Shown: positions 35,388-48,965, counted from the stretch's first letter. The stretch: 64,000 nucleotides of DNA from Helicoverpa zea (GCF_022581195.2 NC_061466.1:930001-994000), one strand, 5' to 3'. Made by a program: numbers and translations. Notes: generated by a model not told the origin, from the sequence alone.

Positions 35388-36906
35388 GGGGAGGTAGGGG
35401 AGGGATGGGCACTTTTTCACAATTTATTGCATAAAAAATCAGATTTTACAGATCATTATCAACTTTTATTGCCATTTCTTATATTCGGCTAGATATAATG
35501 AAAGAGCTTTCCTAAAAATTACAATCAGTTTCAACATTACGAGATATTTAAACGGTTTTATTTAGCTCACCCCGTTTGTTTTATTATTTATTCTTGGATC
35601 AAATTTATAGTTCGGCCATTCAGAGAATGCGTTCCTGACACGTCGCGATTGAACTGACGACGTAACTTTGCAATGGCGTTGCAGTTACGATAAAAATATT
35701 TTTGCTGGTTGTTTACCGTTTTAACAATTGAGGAGCATTAAAACAACATTATTATATCAATAATCAATGAATGTTATAATTTTGTGCCAAACTGAGTGTC
35801 AAATAACTTGGTAAACAATATTTTTCTAAATCTATACTGCGCTATTACAAGGTTATGTCAGCGGTTTATATTTTGTAGTGCTGTGCTAAAAATAACAGGC
35901 AAGTATCGTAATCTGTTCTTATACAGTTATAATATAAAATAATACGTTTTGATTTTCTTTTTAAGAATTGGAAAATAATGGACTATAAGACTTAATTATA
36001 ACGTTTATGAAATATAAAAATAAAACTATGACCAAACCGCATTTTTATACTTAGATTAAAAATGGTAACCCCAAATGGCGTTATGGGCCGCCATTTTGTG
36101 ACGCTAAAACAGTCGTCCGTTGTCGTTTCGTGCGCATAGACCACGTTTTTCAAGTGTTTTCGATCTGTTTTTATTTGATTACCCGGCTTTTGTTAGACCG
36201 AGATATCAGGATTGATTCTGTTATTGATAATAATATAATTATACATGTAGGCGAAGATGATGATGAAGACACCACCTCCTCAAGCAAATCGGAGTCTGAT
36301 TAATATTCTGTTCGCACATTCAATTCAATGTACTTGTAACAAAGAATAAATAAAACAATTTTATTATATGAATATTACCTTTTTTTGGTTTCCACTTAAA
36401 TAACTAAAATATAAAACAAATGATTCCGCCAATTTAAAACGAAAATAATCTTAAAATAATGCGGCGGTTCATTTTGAAGGAACGGTAACGAACTCAGTGT
36501 TATGTTGTGCCCATCACTAGTCGTGACTAACTGATAGGTGTCAGGAACGCATTCTCTGAACGGCCGAAGTATAGTAATTCAAATTTCACCCTTTTCCTGT
36601 CAACCGATTGGTCTGAAATTTTGTATACACCTTTAATTAAATCCAATATGGCCGCCGGCACAAAATGGCACAGCCCGATAACGATCCGAAACCGCAACAA
36701 AATATTTAAGTACTTTTACGAGTGTTTGTTCTTGACAACTCACAGAAATGACAGATAGTCTATGGATGAACACCGTTACCAGTCGGTAACGTAAACTACC
36801 CAATTAAAAAAAAACAAAACTATGATCAGAAATCAGAATAAAAGGACCCCCCTTTTATTCTGATTTGATCATGTCTCCCAACTGCCCATCTCTCCCCTAC
36901 CTCCCC
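35388..36906. mobile_element. TA-flanked TIR element interrupted by another element
   Basis: The ends GGGGAGGTAGGGGAG and its inverse are followed by R-GATGGGCA on both arms (about 24 bp with one mismatch). TA lies on both sides (35386-35387, 36907-36908), as for Tc1/mariner/pogo-type insertion. Only about 560 bp belongs to this element (35388-35610 and about 36570-36906); the rest is a nested insertion. The right part holds a perfect 16-bp hairpin (arms 36830-36845 and 36851-36866, 5-nt loop). No transposase frame. Confidence 0.82.
35611..36569 (+). mobile_element. Nested TIR element with 31-bp TIRs and possible terminal exon
   Basis: The left end TTCGGCCATTCAGAGAATGC and the inverse of the right end (TTCGGCCGTTCAGAGAATGC), both followed by GTTCCTGACAC, form 31-bp TIRs with one mismatch. 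The 5-bp string tatag flanks it (35606-35610, 36570-36574) if one extra base is counted at the right end. An open frame ends in an acidic tail (GEDDDEDTTSSSKSESD, stop near 36303), followed by overlapping AATAAA signals near 36345 before the right TIR. That resembles the last exon of a transposase gene kept after internal deletion. Confidence 0.75.
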
Positions 36907-37025
36907 TATAGATAGACAGATTTTGACAAATCTGTCAAAATCTCGACTTTGATTTAGTTCAACTTGTCAACACGCTCGATAGTGAAGCGCTAGTGTAGTT
37001 TGACAATGTCAATCACGAAACTTTA

Positions 37026-37345
37026 AGGTAGAATTCCGTGGGTCGCGATTGTCGCAGCCGCGCGCGACAAAAGTCAACCTATGAAAATGTATGGCACCGC
37101 TGCCGAGGGCTACGACAGTCGCGCGCGGACGACGAATTTCGTGAGCCGCTCGCGGCCGTACGCTTCTCAACATGGTCTAGCGCTTAATAACATCTATAGA
37201 ATTTTAGTAAAACCAGAATTAAATTTTTGACAATGCCGCGAGCAGCTTACGAAATTCGTCGGCCGCGCGCGACTGTCACGGGCCTCGACAACGGTGCCAT
37301 ACATTTTCAAAGGTTGACTATTGTCGCGTCCACAGAATTCTACCT
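37026..37345. mobile_element. 320-bp MITE with TTA TSD and about 130-bp TIRs
   Basis: The ends AGGTAGAATTC and GAATTCTACCT extend into long imperfect arms sharing GAAAATGTATGGCACCG, GACAGTCGCGCGCGG and GACGAATTTCGT. TTA lies on both sides (37023-37025, 37346-37348), the usual PIF/Harbinger target. The arms are strikingly GC- and CpG-rich for this region. The ORF at 37194-37442 is a shadow. Confidence 0.88.
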
Positions 37346-37348
37346 TTA

Positions 37349-39265
37349 GATCGAAGTCGAAGTGAGAGTGATGTCGAAGTGAGTTGTGATATTTTATAGA
37401 ATCGACATGCTGCTCAATACAAATTAACACACTGACTCTCAAACTGAGTCATGCTCGTATTTTGAGAGTCAGGCGGCACTCCGCTTTAAATGACTTATAT
37501 AATCATCTAATTATGTGGACACTGTCTAGCTTATATCTATAATAACAAGTGTGACGTGCATATAATAAAATAACCTTAAATACTTATCTGGCCTATCTAT
37601 CTACTTTTTCCCTTTCATAATTATTAATACTTATTTGTGTATTTAGTTTTATTGTAAGAGTATATTTTATTTATTTATTTATAATTTTATTTAACAATTT
37701 CCAATAGTTTTTCTGTTTCTTCATAATTTAATGACTTTAACCAATTTTCTAGCTTATCTTTAGCATTATGCTTACTTAGTTTATGGAAGAGACTACTGAG
37801 AATAGACACCCATCCATGATAATCATTTACTGCTACGCTACTTCTACTGATGAAAATAATACTTCTACTAATAGATTTAATTAGAGATCTACTGTGGCTT
37901 AAAATGCGAGTTGTTAGATTACTTAGAAATGACATAAGATAAGTATGCCATTTAATAAAATGTTGTTAGTGTATTTATAATGAAAATTGAAATTATGAAA
38001 ATAATAACGTATCACAATGACAATATCTTTTAAGCCTGGTACTTAGCAATAAAAGTGTAAAATCAAAGTTCACGTAGGGTTGAAAACATTTTTAATCTGC
38101 TAATAATTTTCAAATATTGCCACAGGTATTACAAAAATTACATAGTAAAGATCAATTAAATCATCATTAGAACTGCAATCTTATTATTAACACGCAGCAA
38201 ATTTTTGATAGTATTTTATCAATCATACGCTATTTGTAGCTAATAAGTAATTCTTTGATAACTATTCTTAAAACTTGAATTCTTCTTTATATACGTACTT
38301 GTGCTTAAACGTGATCAAACATGAAATTGATTTTTCAATCTCATCTCTTGTAACGAGTTTTTTTTCTTGCACCTTCATCATTTGCTTTCTTGAACCTCAT
38401 ACCTAATGATATTAATTCCTGAGTTACTTATTGTTAAATAAAAACAAGAACATAATATACATCCTAGCAACCAATAACGGTACCTTATAATAATGACTTT
38501 ATAATTTAGTCTGATTGTCGGCCGTAAATTAATTGTCACACATCAATGAATATATCAATTAAAATTAATATATTATACGTAACATTGCGCAACAAATACA
38601 CATTAGTTACTGCATGATAATTAAAAATATTAGTAAAGTGGTGTACTAATAGCCGCGAAATGATGATTCAGATTTAAAATAGTTTTAATAAAAACACATT
38701 ACATCACCTGATTGTGGAATTACCTATTGTAATATGTAAGAACACTTCGTTTTAGGTAATAATAGGTACTGTTATCAAATAACTATTAATCGAAATATTT
38801 TAGGAATGATGTAACTCGCAGAAATGACTTAGTAATGTAGAGATAATATTGCCACCTACTTTATCTGGGAAGATTCCTAATCTTATTTGAAATGAAAGTT
38901 GGAAAGTACAACATTTCATATTTGACTCTAATTTAATTGCAAAACTTCAAAACGCATCTAAACAATCTCAATGGATGGGTGACTATAACCTTTGCAAAGG
39001 TTAAAAAAATTGTTCAGTCAGTGCACTCGATGTTTTTACACGAGGAAAATTACTTCAAAGCTTGTAACACTTACGGGATGTACCCTCGTTTGTAACTGCA
39101 TACTGTAAGCGGGGCTCTCAGCTAAGTAATAGGGATTAAGGTTGATGAAGAGGCAAGTATATTTATGCGTTTGCGGTCGGACTCTGGATTTAAAACAGTT
39201 TAAGTACCTACCTATCATTCACTAACTACTTTTCCATTTTCGAAGGCTTCACATGCATCTTCACA
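37349..39265. other. AT-rich; one small unassigned ORF
   Basis: Very AT-rich. A minus-strand ORF at 37687-37935 (82 codons) has a Ser-rich N-terminus and a charged, helix-like C-terminus (DKLENWLKSLNYEETEKLLE). It is unrecognised, and coding status is uncertain. Confidence 0.25.
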
Positions 39266-39269
39266 TAAT

Positions 39270-39440
39270 TGGTACTTACTTCTACTTCCTGACCTGTTTC
39301 TCAATTTCCATTCTTCCATGTCAGCCATTATTACACTTACATCCACATTCCTCTTGATTATTTACCTAATTGTTCAAGCAATCGATCCATACGTTCTTTA
39401 GTTTACCTCTGCTTCTTTCCATTCACATGTTCTAGCAAAT
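39270..39440 (-). pseudogene. Degraded endonuclease-RT C-terminal region
   Basis: On the minus strand one frame gives WIDCLNN and, after a shift of about 16 nt, another gives RNVDVSVIMADMEEWKLRNR. This follows the pattern W-I-D-C-V ... K-G-V ... DREEWK that ends many insect endonuclease-reverse transcriptase ORFs. Upstream, HVNGKKQR fits the preceding segment. Stops and frameshifts break it throughout, so it is an old LINE fragment. Confidence 0.5.
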
Positions 39441-39685
39441 TCCATTGCCCAAGTCTAGGCTTCGTTGTCACAAACTGTAGGTGCTGCTGAAGATAATCAG
39501 GGGATTATGTCATACAGGTAGGTGGCTGCATTCATCTTGCTGATAACATCACAGGAGAATCTAGTTTGCTTAATGATTACGGAAACTAAACGGCAAGCGT
39601 ATCGCGATTTGAGGAATATTATAAATTATTAGATAACTGCCATATAACACAAATAATTGTCCGATGGTTGTCTATTCAGTAAGTC

Positions 39686-40018
39686 ATGAACCAGTTTAAT
39701 GATCAACAGTTTGTTGTATTCGACACTCCTAATATGCTTAACGTCATATCCATCGTTTTCCGCTTCACAAATTCATGTTCCACCGCCCAGCACCCTAACT
39801 ATTGCAAGAATTTCCCATTCAGTAATGTCAAGTGCAAAAAGAACCCATTGACTGCAAGCAAAGAACACATTGAAGCATTAAAGATAAAACATATCAAAGC
39901 AGTTACCTTCAACAACCTTGACGGGACTCGGACAAGCAATGACAACTATGTAAATAGGTTACAAACGAAAGACGTAAGAAGACGACAGTCACGAGCCATA
40001 GTACACGACTTGCTATAA
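39686..40018 (+). other. Unassigned ORF, 110 aa
   Basis: One of the longer + strand ORFs outside repeats. Composition is varied, with two Cys clusters and a basic end (TKDVRRRQSRAIVHDLL). I recognise no domain or signal peptide and see no clear promoter or splice sites. It could be a chance ORF or a TE fragment. Confidence 0.2.
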
Positions 40019-43000
40019 CCCTTTACTAACAAAATAATTCTGTACATACATTAATTCTAGTTTCTGATGATATCTATAAAATTTACGGCCCAACCACAGT
40101 GCAAAGGCGAACTAGTGAATAAGCGGACATAATGTAACTGATACATAGATTCAGCTAGAGATAATTTTAATGAAGGTTTTGTTGGATTTAATCAAATCAA
40201 ATGACGGCAATCTGTCGCTATTTCTTGATTACGTAAACGATAGTAATCTTGGGATGAGTGACTAACTTGTTTAAGGTTAGAAGGATGAACTATGTGAACT
40301 ATGTCTTAGTGCATTTGTTCTGTATCTGTACTGCAATATGTTTTAAATTTTCCTCTGGAACATTTACGCTTCTCCCCTAGGTGTAAACATAACTTTTCGG
40401 ACCCCTTAAATTGCTATGCCTAAACCAAACTGCCATTAAATTCCAACAACGGCTGTAAATATCGTTTCCTCTCGATCGAAACTCCACCAAGATCTAAATA
40501 AACAAGTGCCTTACAAAATTCAAGCTTAACTTGCAAACTGCATCATTTATCCACCAGCTCCCGAACCTTAACTAAATAGCGTGAATTTATCTAACAGTAT
40601 TTTTGAGTAACTGCCCCGTACGTCTAGTTACTGACAGAGTTGATAGCTAGTTAAACTCAGACGAGAGTTACGGCGAGGGCACTGGGTAATAAGGAGTGAA
40701 CGCAATCTGCAGATTTGAATATAAGAAATTTACACCTGTAAATTGGTCGGTATCAGGTTTTGCTTAAGCCTTGATGTTTTTATAGGTTTTTATGTAAGGT
40801 GGGTTAAGTGTTTGGATTAGACTACATTTTTCTAATACATTTCGAAACTGTCGATAAATATTTCTAGATTAAGCTTTAAAGGTACGCAGTAACAAAACGT
40901 TCCCAAAACAACATGGCACCTAATCAACCTAATGAAGTAAAGAGACACTGTGACATATTGAGCAAAACTTGGTTGAAGATTTTATGACGATAATCGTGAA
41001 AACAAAACGTATATCAATGGATTTATCAATTACCTATCCAATTGCCCTATATTCCCAAAAATTTTTTGTACCCCACTGGTCTCATGTCACTAATGTTGTA
41101 CCAACATTGACAATTTCATACGAAATCCTCACCAGTTACGACACAACTAGTCTTGATGGCGGCCGATCATTAACTAAGCTAATTACCACATTATAGCAGT
41201 TTAGTGGCCATCATTGAGCTATTATCGCACCCCAAGTGTTTGGATATCTTTGGAGAATCATTCCGTTGATTTTGATCTAAGGATGAGTGGGATTCTTAAC
41301 GGGACTACCAAATTAAAGTATACAGGTTCTTTAAATTACGGAATGTTGTCACTTGCTTGATTTTTTATTGATTATTATTACAGCTGAATATTTAAGTAAA
41401 ATACCTTAGAGTAAATACCGTATTAAACCATAGAGGCAATATAAATAAACACAATTTTATTTAAGGAATAAATTGCACATAGGTAGAACTTTTGGAAGCA
41501 GCTGTCATATTGCGATTTATAGCTGAGGGATTTACGTAGTTTAAGTTGGATATTATGAACTTCTGATAAAAAATAAAACAACCCAACATCTATTCCCACA
41601 AGAACAAACATTTTGATAAGACCCATTAGATTGAATCATCAAACCATTTTGATTACATAATTTTATGACCAAGCTGAGATCCTTTAAAATATTACCAATA
41701 CTTAACACTCCTCGCCGGTAGAACATGAAAAACCCGTTAATATCGCCATAAAGCCATGATGGCTATAAGCGCCGTAATTATGGGAATCGATAAAACAATC
41801 GATTGCATTCGATTCGATCCTCAGACGATTTGGGATCGTAAACCGATGGTTACAAATAGGCTCCTTTATTGCTTAATTATCCTTTTAAGGATTTAATTAT
41901 GTTTTCATAGGGATCGGAATGTGGATGTGTGTCAGTTGGATTTAGACTGAGTGTACCAAAATAACGGGGAATGTAAATAATTGAAAACTTACTTCTATAT
42001 TTATCAGTCAATACCTATGCTATTATACTTCGCTCAACAAACTCTTTAGGTCTTATGCCTTGTGTTTTATGACTTTTGATAAATAAATACCAAAACCTAC
42101 TGTGACGATTTCTTTGACAGTCCAAGGAAGTGATAATTAAATCCCCATTGCCCATAAAATACTCTTGCACTAATAAAATATCTTTCATTCATGGCAAGTG
42201 TCAGGGCTTTTATCCATCCACCAAATGTATGGCACCCTAATAACAATTTTAACACAAACCCCTTGGAACTATGAGAACTTCAGTAATTATGGCTCCACGG
42301 TCAAGTGTGAAACGCGATAATAAGGGAAGCGACCATTTTTATTGATCTACACAATATTTAATTTGATTATGACCAAGTCGATAGATCGCGTTGTTCGAAG
42401 GAATATGTAAACGGATAGGAACGTTTCGGATGTCGAATTGATTCTTGGATTTGACATGGAAATAGTGCCAAAAGAAGTGCCTATCTATATCAACTACAGC
42501 AAAGACATGTGTTAAAGTAGCAAAATTAGTGACTTTTGGGAAATAAAAAGGCTTTCTAATAAGGCAAAAGTGAAGTTGTGATATGAATTTCACAACCTCT
42601 CTAGTTGATATTCCGAACGAATTTTAAAGGTGCTTCTAGCAGATATTGATCTAGCGACAATCTGTTAAGTTTCAAATCATCAAGTATTGCTTCGTAGAGT
42701 GGCTCTTGAATAACTTAAGCAATGTTTTTGCTTCCCACGTCTGTCGAATGCATTATTGTAAATATTATGACTACTGGTGCGACGCATGGCTCTTTCTGTT
42801 CCATGTTATGAATTTTATTTCCTTGTACGTATTAATACAATCGGTTTTGTATTCTTCGTATTGAACTGTTCGTACATGTCTGACATTATATTCATGAGGA
42901 ATCATTTCTTATGAAAATATTTTTTCGTATCAACTTATCAAATAATTAAGCATTTATTAATGTATTTTTGTATAACATTAAATCTAGATATTTACATGAC

Positions 43001-43030
43001 GTAAAAAAAAGCCTTATTTATACATATATA
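40019..43030. other. No gene seen
   Basis: AT-rich. Several ATCGAT/CGATT motifs cluster at about 41785-41820, without an adjacent exon. ORFs at 40969, 41423 and 42339 are unsupported. Confidence 0.45.
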
Positions 43031-43033
43031 CAA

Positions 43034-43547
43034 CTAAAAAATGGCATCAAAAAACTCCTCATCGCTGCCCACCGGGAGTGTACCCAAGAGGCTGGCAGCA
43101 TTGCCACGTTGGATGGCAATGCTTAATTTTTGACCAAAATAAAAACCAGCCTTTGGGTCACTTGAAGTGTCAGCAAGTCGCTTTGCCAGATCTTTAAAAA
43201 GCAGATGAGCACTTGGACCCCAGCCACGGCCCGAGGGTTTCAACCCCAAACGGCTCAAAGGTATAGTTACCAACCAGGGTGCTATATTTGCGCCGTTTGA
43301 GGTTCTCTGCAGCCGCAGCAGCGGAACCAGCACATCGCGCCGAGCTAGGAAGGTGAGATGGTGCAAGAGTATCGACACAAGTCGCGTCCCATACTAAAGA
43401 CCTACCCATCTTCCACGGGAACAACGACATACCGTCTGGTCTCTTGCCATCGTCGCGTGCCAGACCACTGGGTTCTAATATGGCTGGAACGCCTACGGCA
43501 ACAAGAGCACGACGGATTATGTCATTGATATTCGCAAAACTTATCAA
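43034..43547 (-). pseudogene. Retroelement C-terminal domain, frameshifted
   Basis: One minus-strand frame reads NDIIRRALVAVGVPAILEPS, then DDGKRPDGMSLFPWKMGRS, LVWDATCVDTLAPSHLPSS and NLKRRKYSTLVGNYTFEPFG. At the conserved VETLGPW a 2-nt shift moves the frame to WGPSAHLLFKDLAKRLADTS, then GQKLSIAIQRGNAASLLGTL and stop. I recognise this as a segment found at the C-terminus of retroelement-type proteins in many animals. KRPDG followed by VWDATC has the look of a PD-(D/E)XK nuclease core, which is inference. No upstream RT is attached; it is a recent-looking but dead fragment. Confidence 0.75.
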
Positions 43548-45900
43548 ATTGATATCATTTTGGTAAGGCTAAAGAATCTTCTCAGCGTCCAGTAATAATA
43601 TTATGTGTAATTAAAAACTAGCTCTTCCCTGAGTGCCATGCCATCAGCGTCCCGAAGAACTGCTTATGCACTCAAGTAAAATAGAAAACAGATGGAGTTA
43701 CTTTCAATCTTATATTAAAAGAGAATAATTAGCAGGGACTGTATGCTATATCAATTAAAATGTTTCTAAAATTATCACACTTAGCAAACCTATCATCGCC
43801 CCTATATTTCTATGAAATGAACCTAACTCAACGCTGCAACATTAGTCGGACTTCAAATATGGGATGACAAGCCATTAAAGCACTTTGTCACTTCTATGAC
43901 TTCTAGACTAACATGGAGGCGAAGGAAACTAATTTACCACATAATTGCAAAAGCTAACCAGAACATTTCATGATTAATCCTAGTTCTAATAACCAGTTGC
44001 GAGGCTTGCGTAACGTGGCGCCTATAAGTGTTTTCTTATTAGTATAATAAATTGATGCTATGATTGGCAACCATTCATTATTTTACATAAAGTTAGCGTA
44101 AATATAATGTGGAGTGTCTGTCGGTTCGTTTGTATTTAATGGATTTTTCTTGGTACCTTTCTCATCTGTTCTTGCATTTCCTGGAGGCAGGAGTTTCAGA
44201 GGATCATAAATTTCACTGCTTATGGAAATGCTATAAATGTTTATAATTTATTGGAATATCGTTGCTAGCTTCACCTTTAAGTTTAGTAAATTGATAATAA
44301 CTTTTCGCAAAATATTGATTTCAGTGTTACTGTCGATGCTTTTCAACGTATACCTTCTAAATAGTTTAATAGTAACTAGTATTTTTTTATTTACTTCCAT
44401 CAATTACTTTGGGTCGTTATCAAATAAACCACAAATCACAATAATAATTCTTGACACCAAGATGAATGAAACTTATACAAATCAAGGTTTCAATTATCAC
44501 GTTTTTCCCACTAAACAAAATCGCAATTTTGTCAGCTGATAAATCAAATTGTATTATCAAAGGACAGATAACGGAGCTAAAACATTCTGCCCACATTTTG
44601 TAGGTATATTTAAACAAGTAAAGCCTAGTGGCAATACTTGTAGCCGTCACCGTTGACAAGCCGATCAACACTAACGAAGTTTTTGCGCACCTATTAGTAT
44701 GAGCGTGAAGAATGCTAATCCAGTGGACTAGCGTAAAACAAACCGGCAAGCCGTTGACACACCGTCCTACATTTCCATTGAACCAAGTATTAGATTTTAA
44801 GTGCCATAAAATAGGTCATTTCAGACATTCCCGTGGGAGACATATTAGGCGTTTTGGGTATGTAGGTTGTTGAAAAGCAGGATCTTATTTGTATGTGACA
44901 ACTGATGGCTGACGTGACTAAGTCGGTTGAGTGAGTGAATTTAGGCATTCCTTTGATAGCAATTTAGGATATTTTAAGTGCGCTGTCGTTACTTGATGCG
45001 TAGGGTTATTCAGCAAATTAATCTTCTGTATTGGTTTACTCAAGTTTGATTATATTTTTGTAGGTATCTGGTATTCCAATCAGAAAATCGGCTGCTTTAT
45101 TTTATCTTGTAATTCTAACATGTGTACTATTCTTAGCAATCAGAACCAGACTACTGTGCACTCACCAGCCCTTTACTTTAGTCCTTCACATTCACACGAA
45201 CAAAACGCAACATATTAATCCTAACAATTCGCTTATCAATCACACTCATTATACGATACCTAATTCGATAGCGCTCGGAATTTCGAAACTAATTGATTAA
45301 ATTAACATCAAACCTTTAATTAATGGTGGATTTATATGCTCGTTGGCTACAATTGACATGTCAGTATGGTAATATGGGGATTCTTGTAATGTTCGCAGGT
45401 GTCATATTTTACCATTAATTAGGAAAGGTGAAGCTGCGGAATTATTGAGGTAACTTGTAGAAATGTCAAATACCGGATGTAGCTTTCCACAGGTGTCTTT
45501 AGGAAATATGTTTTTAACAGTAATATAAAAATGCAGGCAATAGAAACCATAATTTATTATCCGGAGTCTACATGAGATACCAAGAAATAGCTAAATTAAT
45601 GCAAGCTTAATCAACATTTCAACTTCTCTGCATATAAAAACGTCAAAATTCATTTTTCCATAAGCCATTTAATTTATAACGCACCATATAAAACGATTCT
45701 GGAAAGAAGCTTAAAACGCGTAAGCCACCCATGATGAATCCCAAGCTCTAAGTCATAAAAGTTGACCCACAACAATGCATTATTTACCATTATATATCGG
45801 CAGGGGACAGACAGACTAATCACAAATATAAACATCACGCTAACGTAGGTGTAAAAGCGGATAGCAGCAACAACTTTGTTTGGATACAACACTAAAGCTA
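43548..45900. other. No gene seen
   Basis: AT-rich. ORFs at 44237-44539 (+) and 44420-44749 (-) overlap antisense and are not recognisable. Confidence 0.45.
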
Positions 45901-45904
45901 CCAA

Positions 45905-46180
45905 AAACTTGACAATGAAATTGTATGGGCCAATATTGACCCTTGCGGTACGCCTCCGTTCCCACGATGTCCTGACAGAATTTCTCATGAAATAAACTTC
46001 TTTAATGTTGAATGTAACACTAGAGGGCGCCTGCTCCTCAATACGAAGGGTAAACAAATTGCAGAACAAATATTTGGTCTGATTATTCGGGTACTCGGCT
46101 GACTATGGGTTACAAAGGCGGCTTTTAGATCACAAAAGACGTGGTAATTGAATTGGATTTTTGTGTAATCGCTGACCACT
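45905..46180 (-). pseudogene. Non-LTR reverse transcriptase fragment
   Basis: On the minus strand one frame gives YHVFCDLKAAF, matching the FCDLSKAFD block of LINE reverse transcriptases. About 160 nt later another frame gives NGGVPQGSILGPYNFIVK, the GVPQGSxLGPLLF block. VTFNI before it also fits. Order and spacing are right for a Jockey/CR1-like RT, but frames change between the blocks and the YADD box is not found. The 131-codon ORF here (45674-46069) is a wrong-frame shadow. Confidence 0.65.
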
Positions 46181-46184
46181 TTTG

Positions 46185-48965
46185 ATCCTTGTTTAACATC
46201 TTTACTGGCCGTGTTGGGAGGTTCAGTCGGTTTTTGGTTATGGATTTACTTCTGGTTTATGAGTAGTCATCTAATGGTTTAATTTCCTTGCCTTAATTCG
46301 GAGTGTTTGCACTTTCTACTTCACGATATGAAATTCTAACTTGAATATTCTAAAGAGATCTTTTACCCGCTAGCCTATTTAGGGAAACTGGCTTAGATAG
46401 CAGCAGGACGTCTGACAATACCAACGCTGCATAAGGATAAGCAAATAAATGAGTAGCTTTCTAGAACAAGTAATTAAATAAATTAAGATTTTCTTGATAG
46501 AGAACAGGATTGCTTTAAATGTTTATGTACTGAAGTTGAAAGGTCATTTAGTTAAAGTTGTTTAATCTTCGTATTTTGCTAAACTGTCGTGTTAATTTCA
46601 AAGCTAATGCATCATACTCAAACGCCCCATAGAGAACAAATGTATATTTGTATAAGATTAAATCCATCGTTTGTAGTTACTTTATCCGTATGATTTATGA
46701 ATGCCATGCACTTGACGTTTGCATTTAAGTATAATTATCACAAATCATAATGTTTGAATTGCATTTACTGTACAAGTTTGTACGGCTCAGGAGTGATATT
46801 TTGTTTAATGGACTTGAAAAGACCTATCTACGCGAAACAGAAAGCTCAAATCAAAATTGGATTAAAAGATAGCTGTCTTTAGGGTTCAAAATCCTTCAAA
46901 ACTCTTCCTGTGTATAATGTAAACGATCATTATGTTTTTGGTTGTTATGTGCTCTATGACTGTAATGTTAAAGTTGATATTCCAGTGGCTAGAAAAGTAA
47001 AGGTGGTTCAGCATTGCCAGAGCTCCCGCTGCGTTGTTTGTTACAGTTGTCAGTGAAGTAATTTAAATTTATCAGTTATGGTTACGTGAAGGTTCCCATT
47101 TTGAGTCCGACGAATTCGCCAAATAGGATTTCATGGAGGTACGGTATCGCACAGCCGATTAACGGACCCAACAGTAATTAACTGATTACTAAATTATATT
47201 GTAAAGGAAATGGTTGAATGTAAATTATTCGTTCTTAAAGCAATGGATATTTCATAAGTCGTTTGAATTGATTAGCCACCCAACGAGACGAAATAATTAA
47301 CTGTCCTGAAATGAGTTTCCCTCCATAATATATGAAACAATAGCAAGATCATATATGGTAAAACCGATTGTATTGGATTTTTATAGTCGTAATTTAAATT
47401 GAATAGCATTGAATCCTCTATCAAATTACGACTTTATAAATGCCACATAAACAGTAACAACTGGGTCAACTGAAGATTAATTCTGAAGCCCCTCATAATT
47501 TCGGAAATCATCTAACTCATCTTTGTGTGATCCAAAATAAACGACATATGTATATTCCTATAATAATAACTTGAGAGAATTCTTCAGTGCATGCCACGTG
47601 CATCTCGGAAACACTATCCACCGTCAACCCGTCACTATTCACGAGACTTGGCAACGATTTTGTAAACTCACTTATGAAGTGTCAAAACCTAATTTCAATT
47701 TCGGACGCAGTGCTGGGAATATGCGTAGTAATGTTTGTAGATGATTTGATTATGTGGATGTATGTTAATTAAATTCTTAGGATTTCGAAGAAATTAAGAG
47801 TAGTTAAAGAAGCTTGGAATAGTTACGTTTTTAGTTTTAAATTTTACTAACAGCACTAAGTCACCAAACTTACACATCTATTTTGCCCAACAAACAATTT
47901 TCATTTACTTGTAGGTGTCGCCTTGAGATCTAAAATGTCATCGTCAAAAATCCCACCATTTTTGACAACATAATTACCAGCAAAATTTCTGTATCTCGTG
48001 TTAAATAACACACGCAGTATTATACATTTCAACTCGTTTACAGGTGGGCCATTTGGCGTCCTCACCCAAGGAAGCTTGTTAGGTGTCAAACGATTATATC
48101 TGGGACTCGAGTCACGATTTCGGATTATAATAAACTGTATATCCATCTACGGAGTTGGAACTAGTGTTGATTTCGCTTTTAGACGAATGTTTGGTTCTTG
48201 GAGTAACGGGTGTTAAGGATTTAATGATGCAATCCAGAATTATTATTTTGGTGATAGCCGCTTTATGTGTTTCATTAAAACTATACTCCTTGAAGAGTTA
48301 GTGGGTAAAAAACTAGGTACTGCCAATTATGGACATTGAACGCTACAAAGCTTCCTCATTCTTTCTATTTCCAGTAGACACTGCCCTTATTGACCAGCTA
48401 ATTATAAAAGACAATAAAACGATGACGACATCATCATTAATGACCTATTAAAATCTATTGTTGCTAATAAGAAATATTTCTTCTTGTTTCAGATACATCA
48501 CAAACGCTTGACCTCTTAAGAAGAACAAAATTACAAAGGTACCTATCGTTAACATCTTGCTACCATAGTAATTACCAATCATTGTTTTGGCATTGAATGC
48601 AGAAAATAAAAATATTGCAAAAGTCAAATCGATCAGCATAAATCTCTATGAAATTACAATAAAAAATAATGATAACGGTCGGAAGAATTGTTGTAATGAA
48701 ACTATGAATGACTTGTTTATTGATGCATCAATTCATGCGGAGATCGATTAGAGTTCAACACGAGAAGTGCGTAATTGTCATTTGATTTGCTCAATTGAGT
48801 CAAATTAGTGCTTCATAAACAATTTGGCAAACAACTCATAAGTGTATAAATATTAGTAGTAAGCTTCAAATTATCGATTCCACACGTTTTTGCAAAACAA
48901 AGTGTCTTACCACATTTAGAAGCATTTCAACAAAAGTTATTTTTATTAAATTCTCTGACTTTCTT
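46185..48965. other. No gene seen
   Basis: AT-rich. Overlapping ORFs at 47901-48216 lie on both strands in a slightly GC-richer patch and are unrecognised. Confidence 0.4.

Noticed and set aside
38970..38990. GGATGGGTGAC, possible second 5S fragment
   Set aside because: Eleven bases only, without the other conserved 5S blocks.
44237..44749. Overlapping 100- and 109-codon antisense ORFs
   Set aside because: Low-complexity AT-rich translations with no domain; mutually exclusive.
45674..46069. 131-codon minus-strand ORF
   Set aside because: The RT motif GVPQGSILGP lies in a different frame of the same strand, so this frame is a shadow after frameshifts.
47587..47772. FVDDL string suggesting an RT active site
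   Set aside because: No neighbouring RT blocks; a single short match is not evidence.
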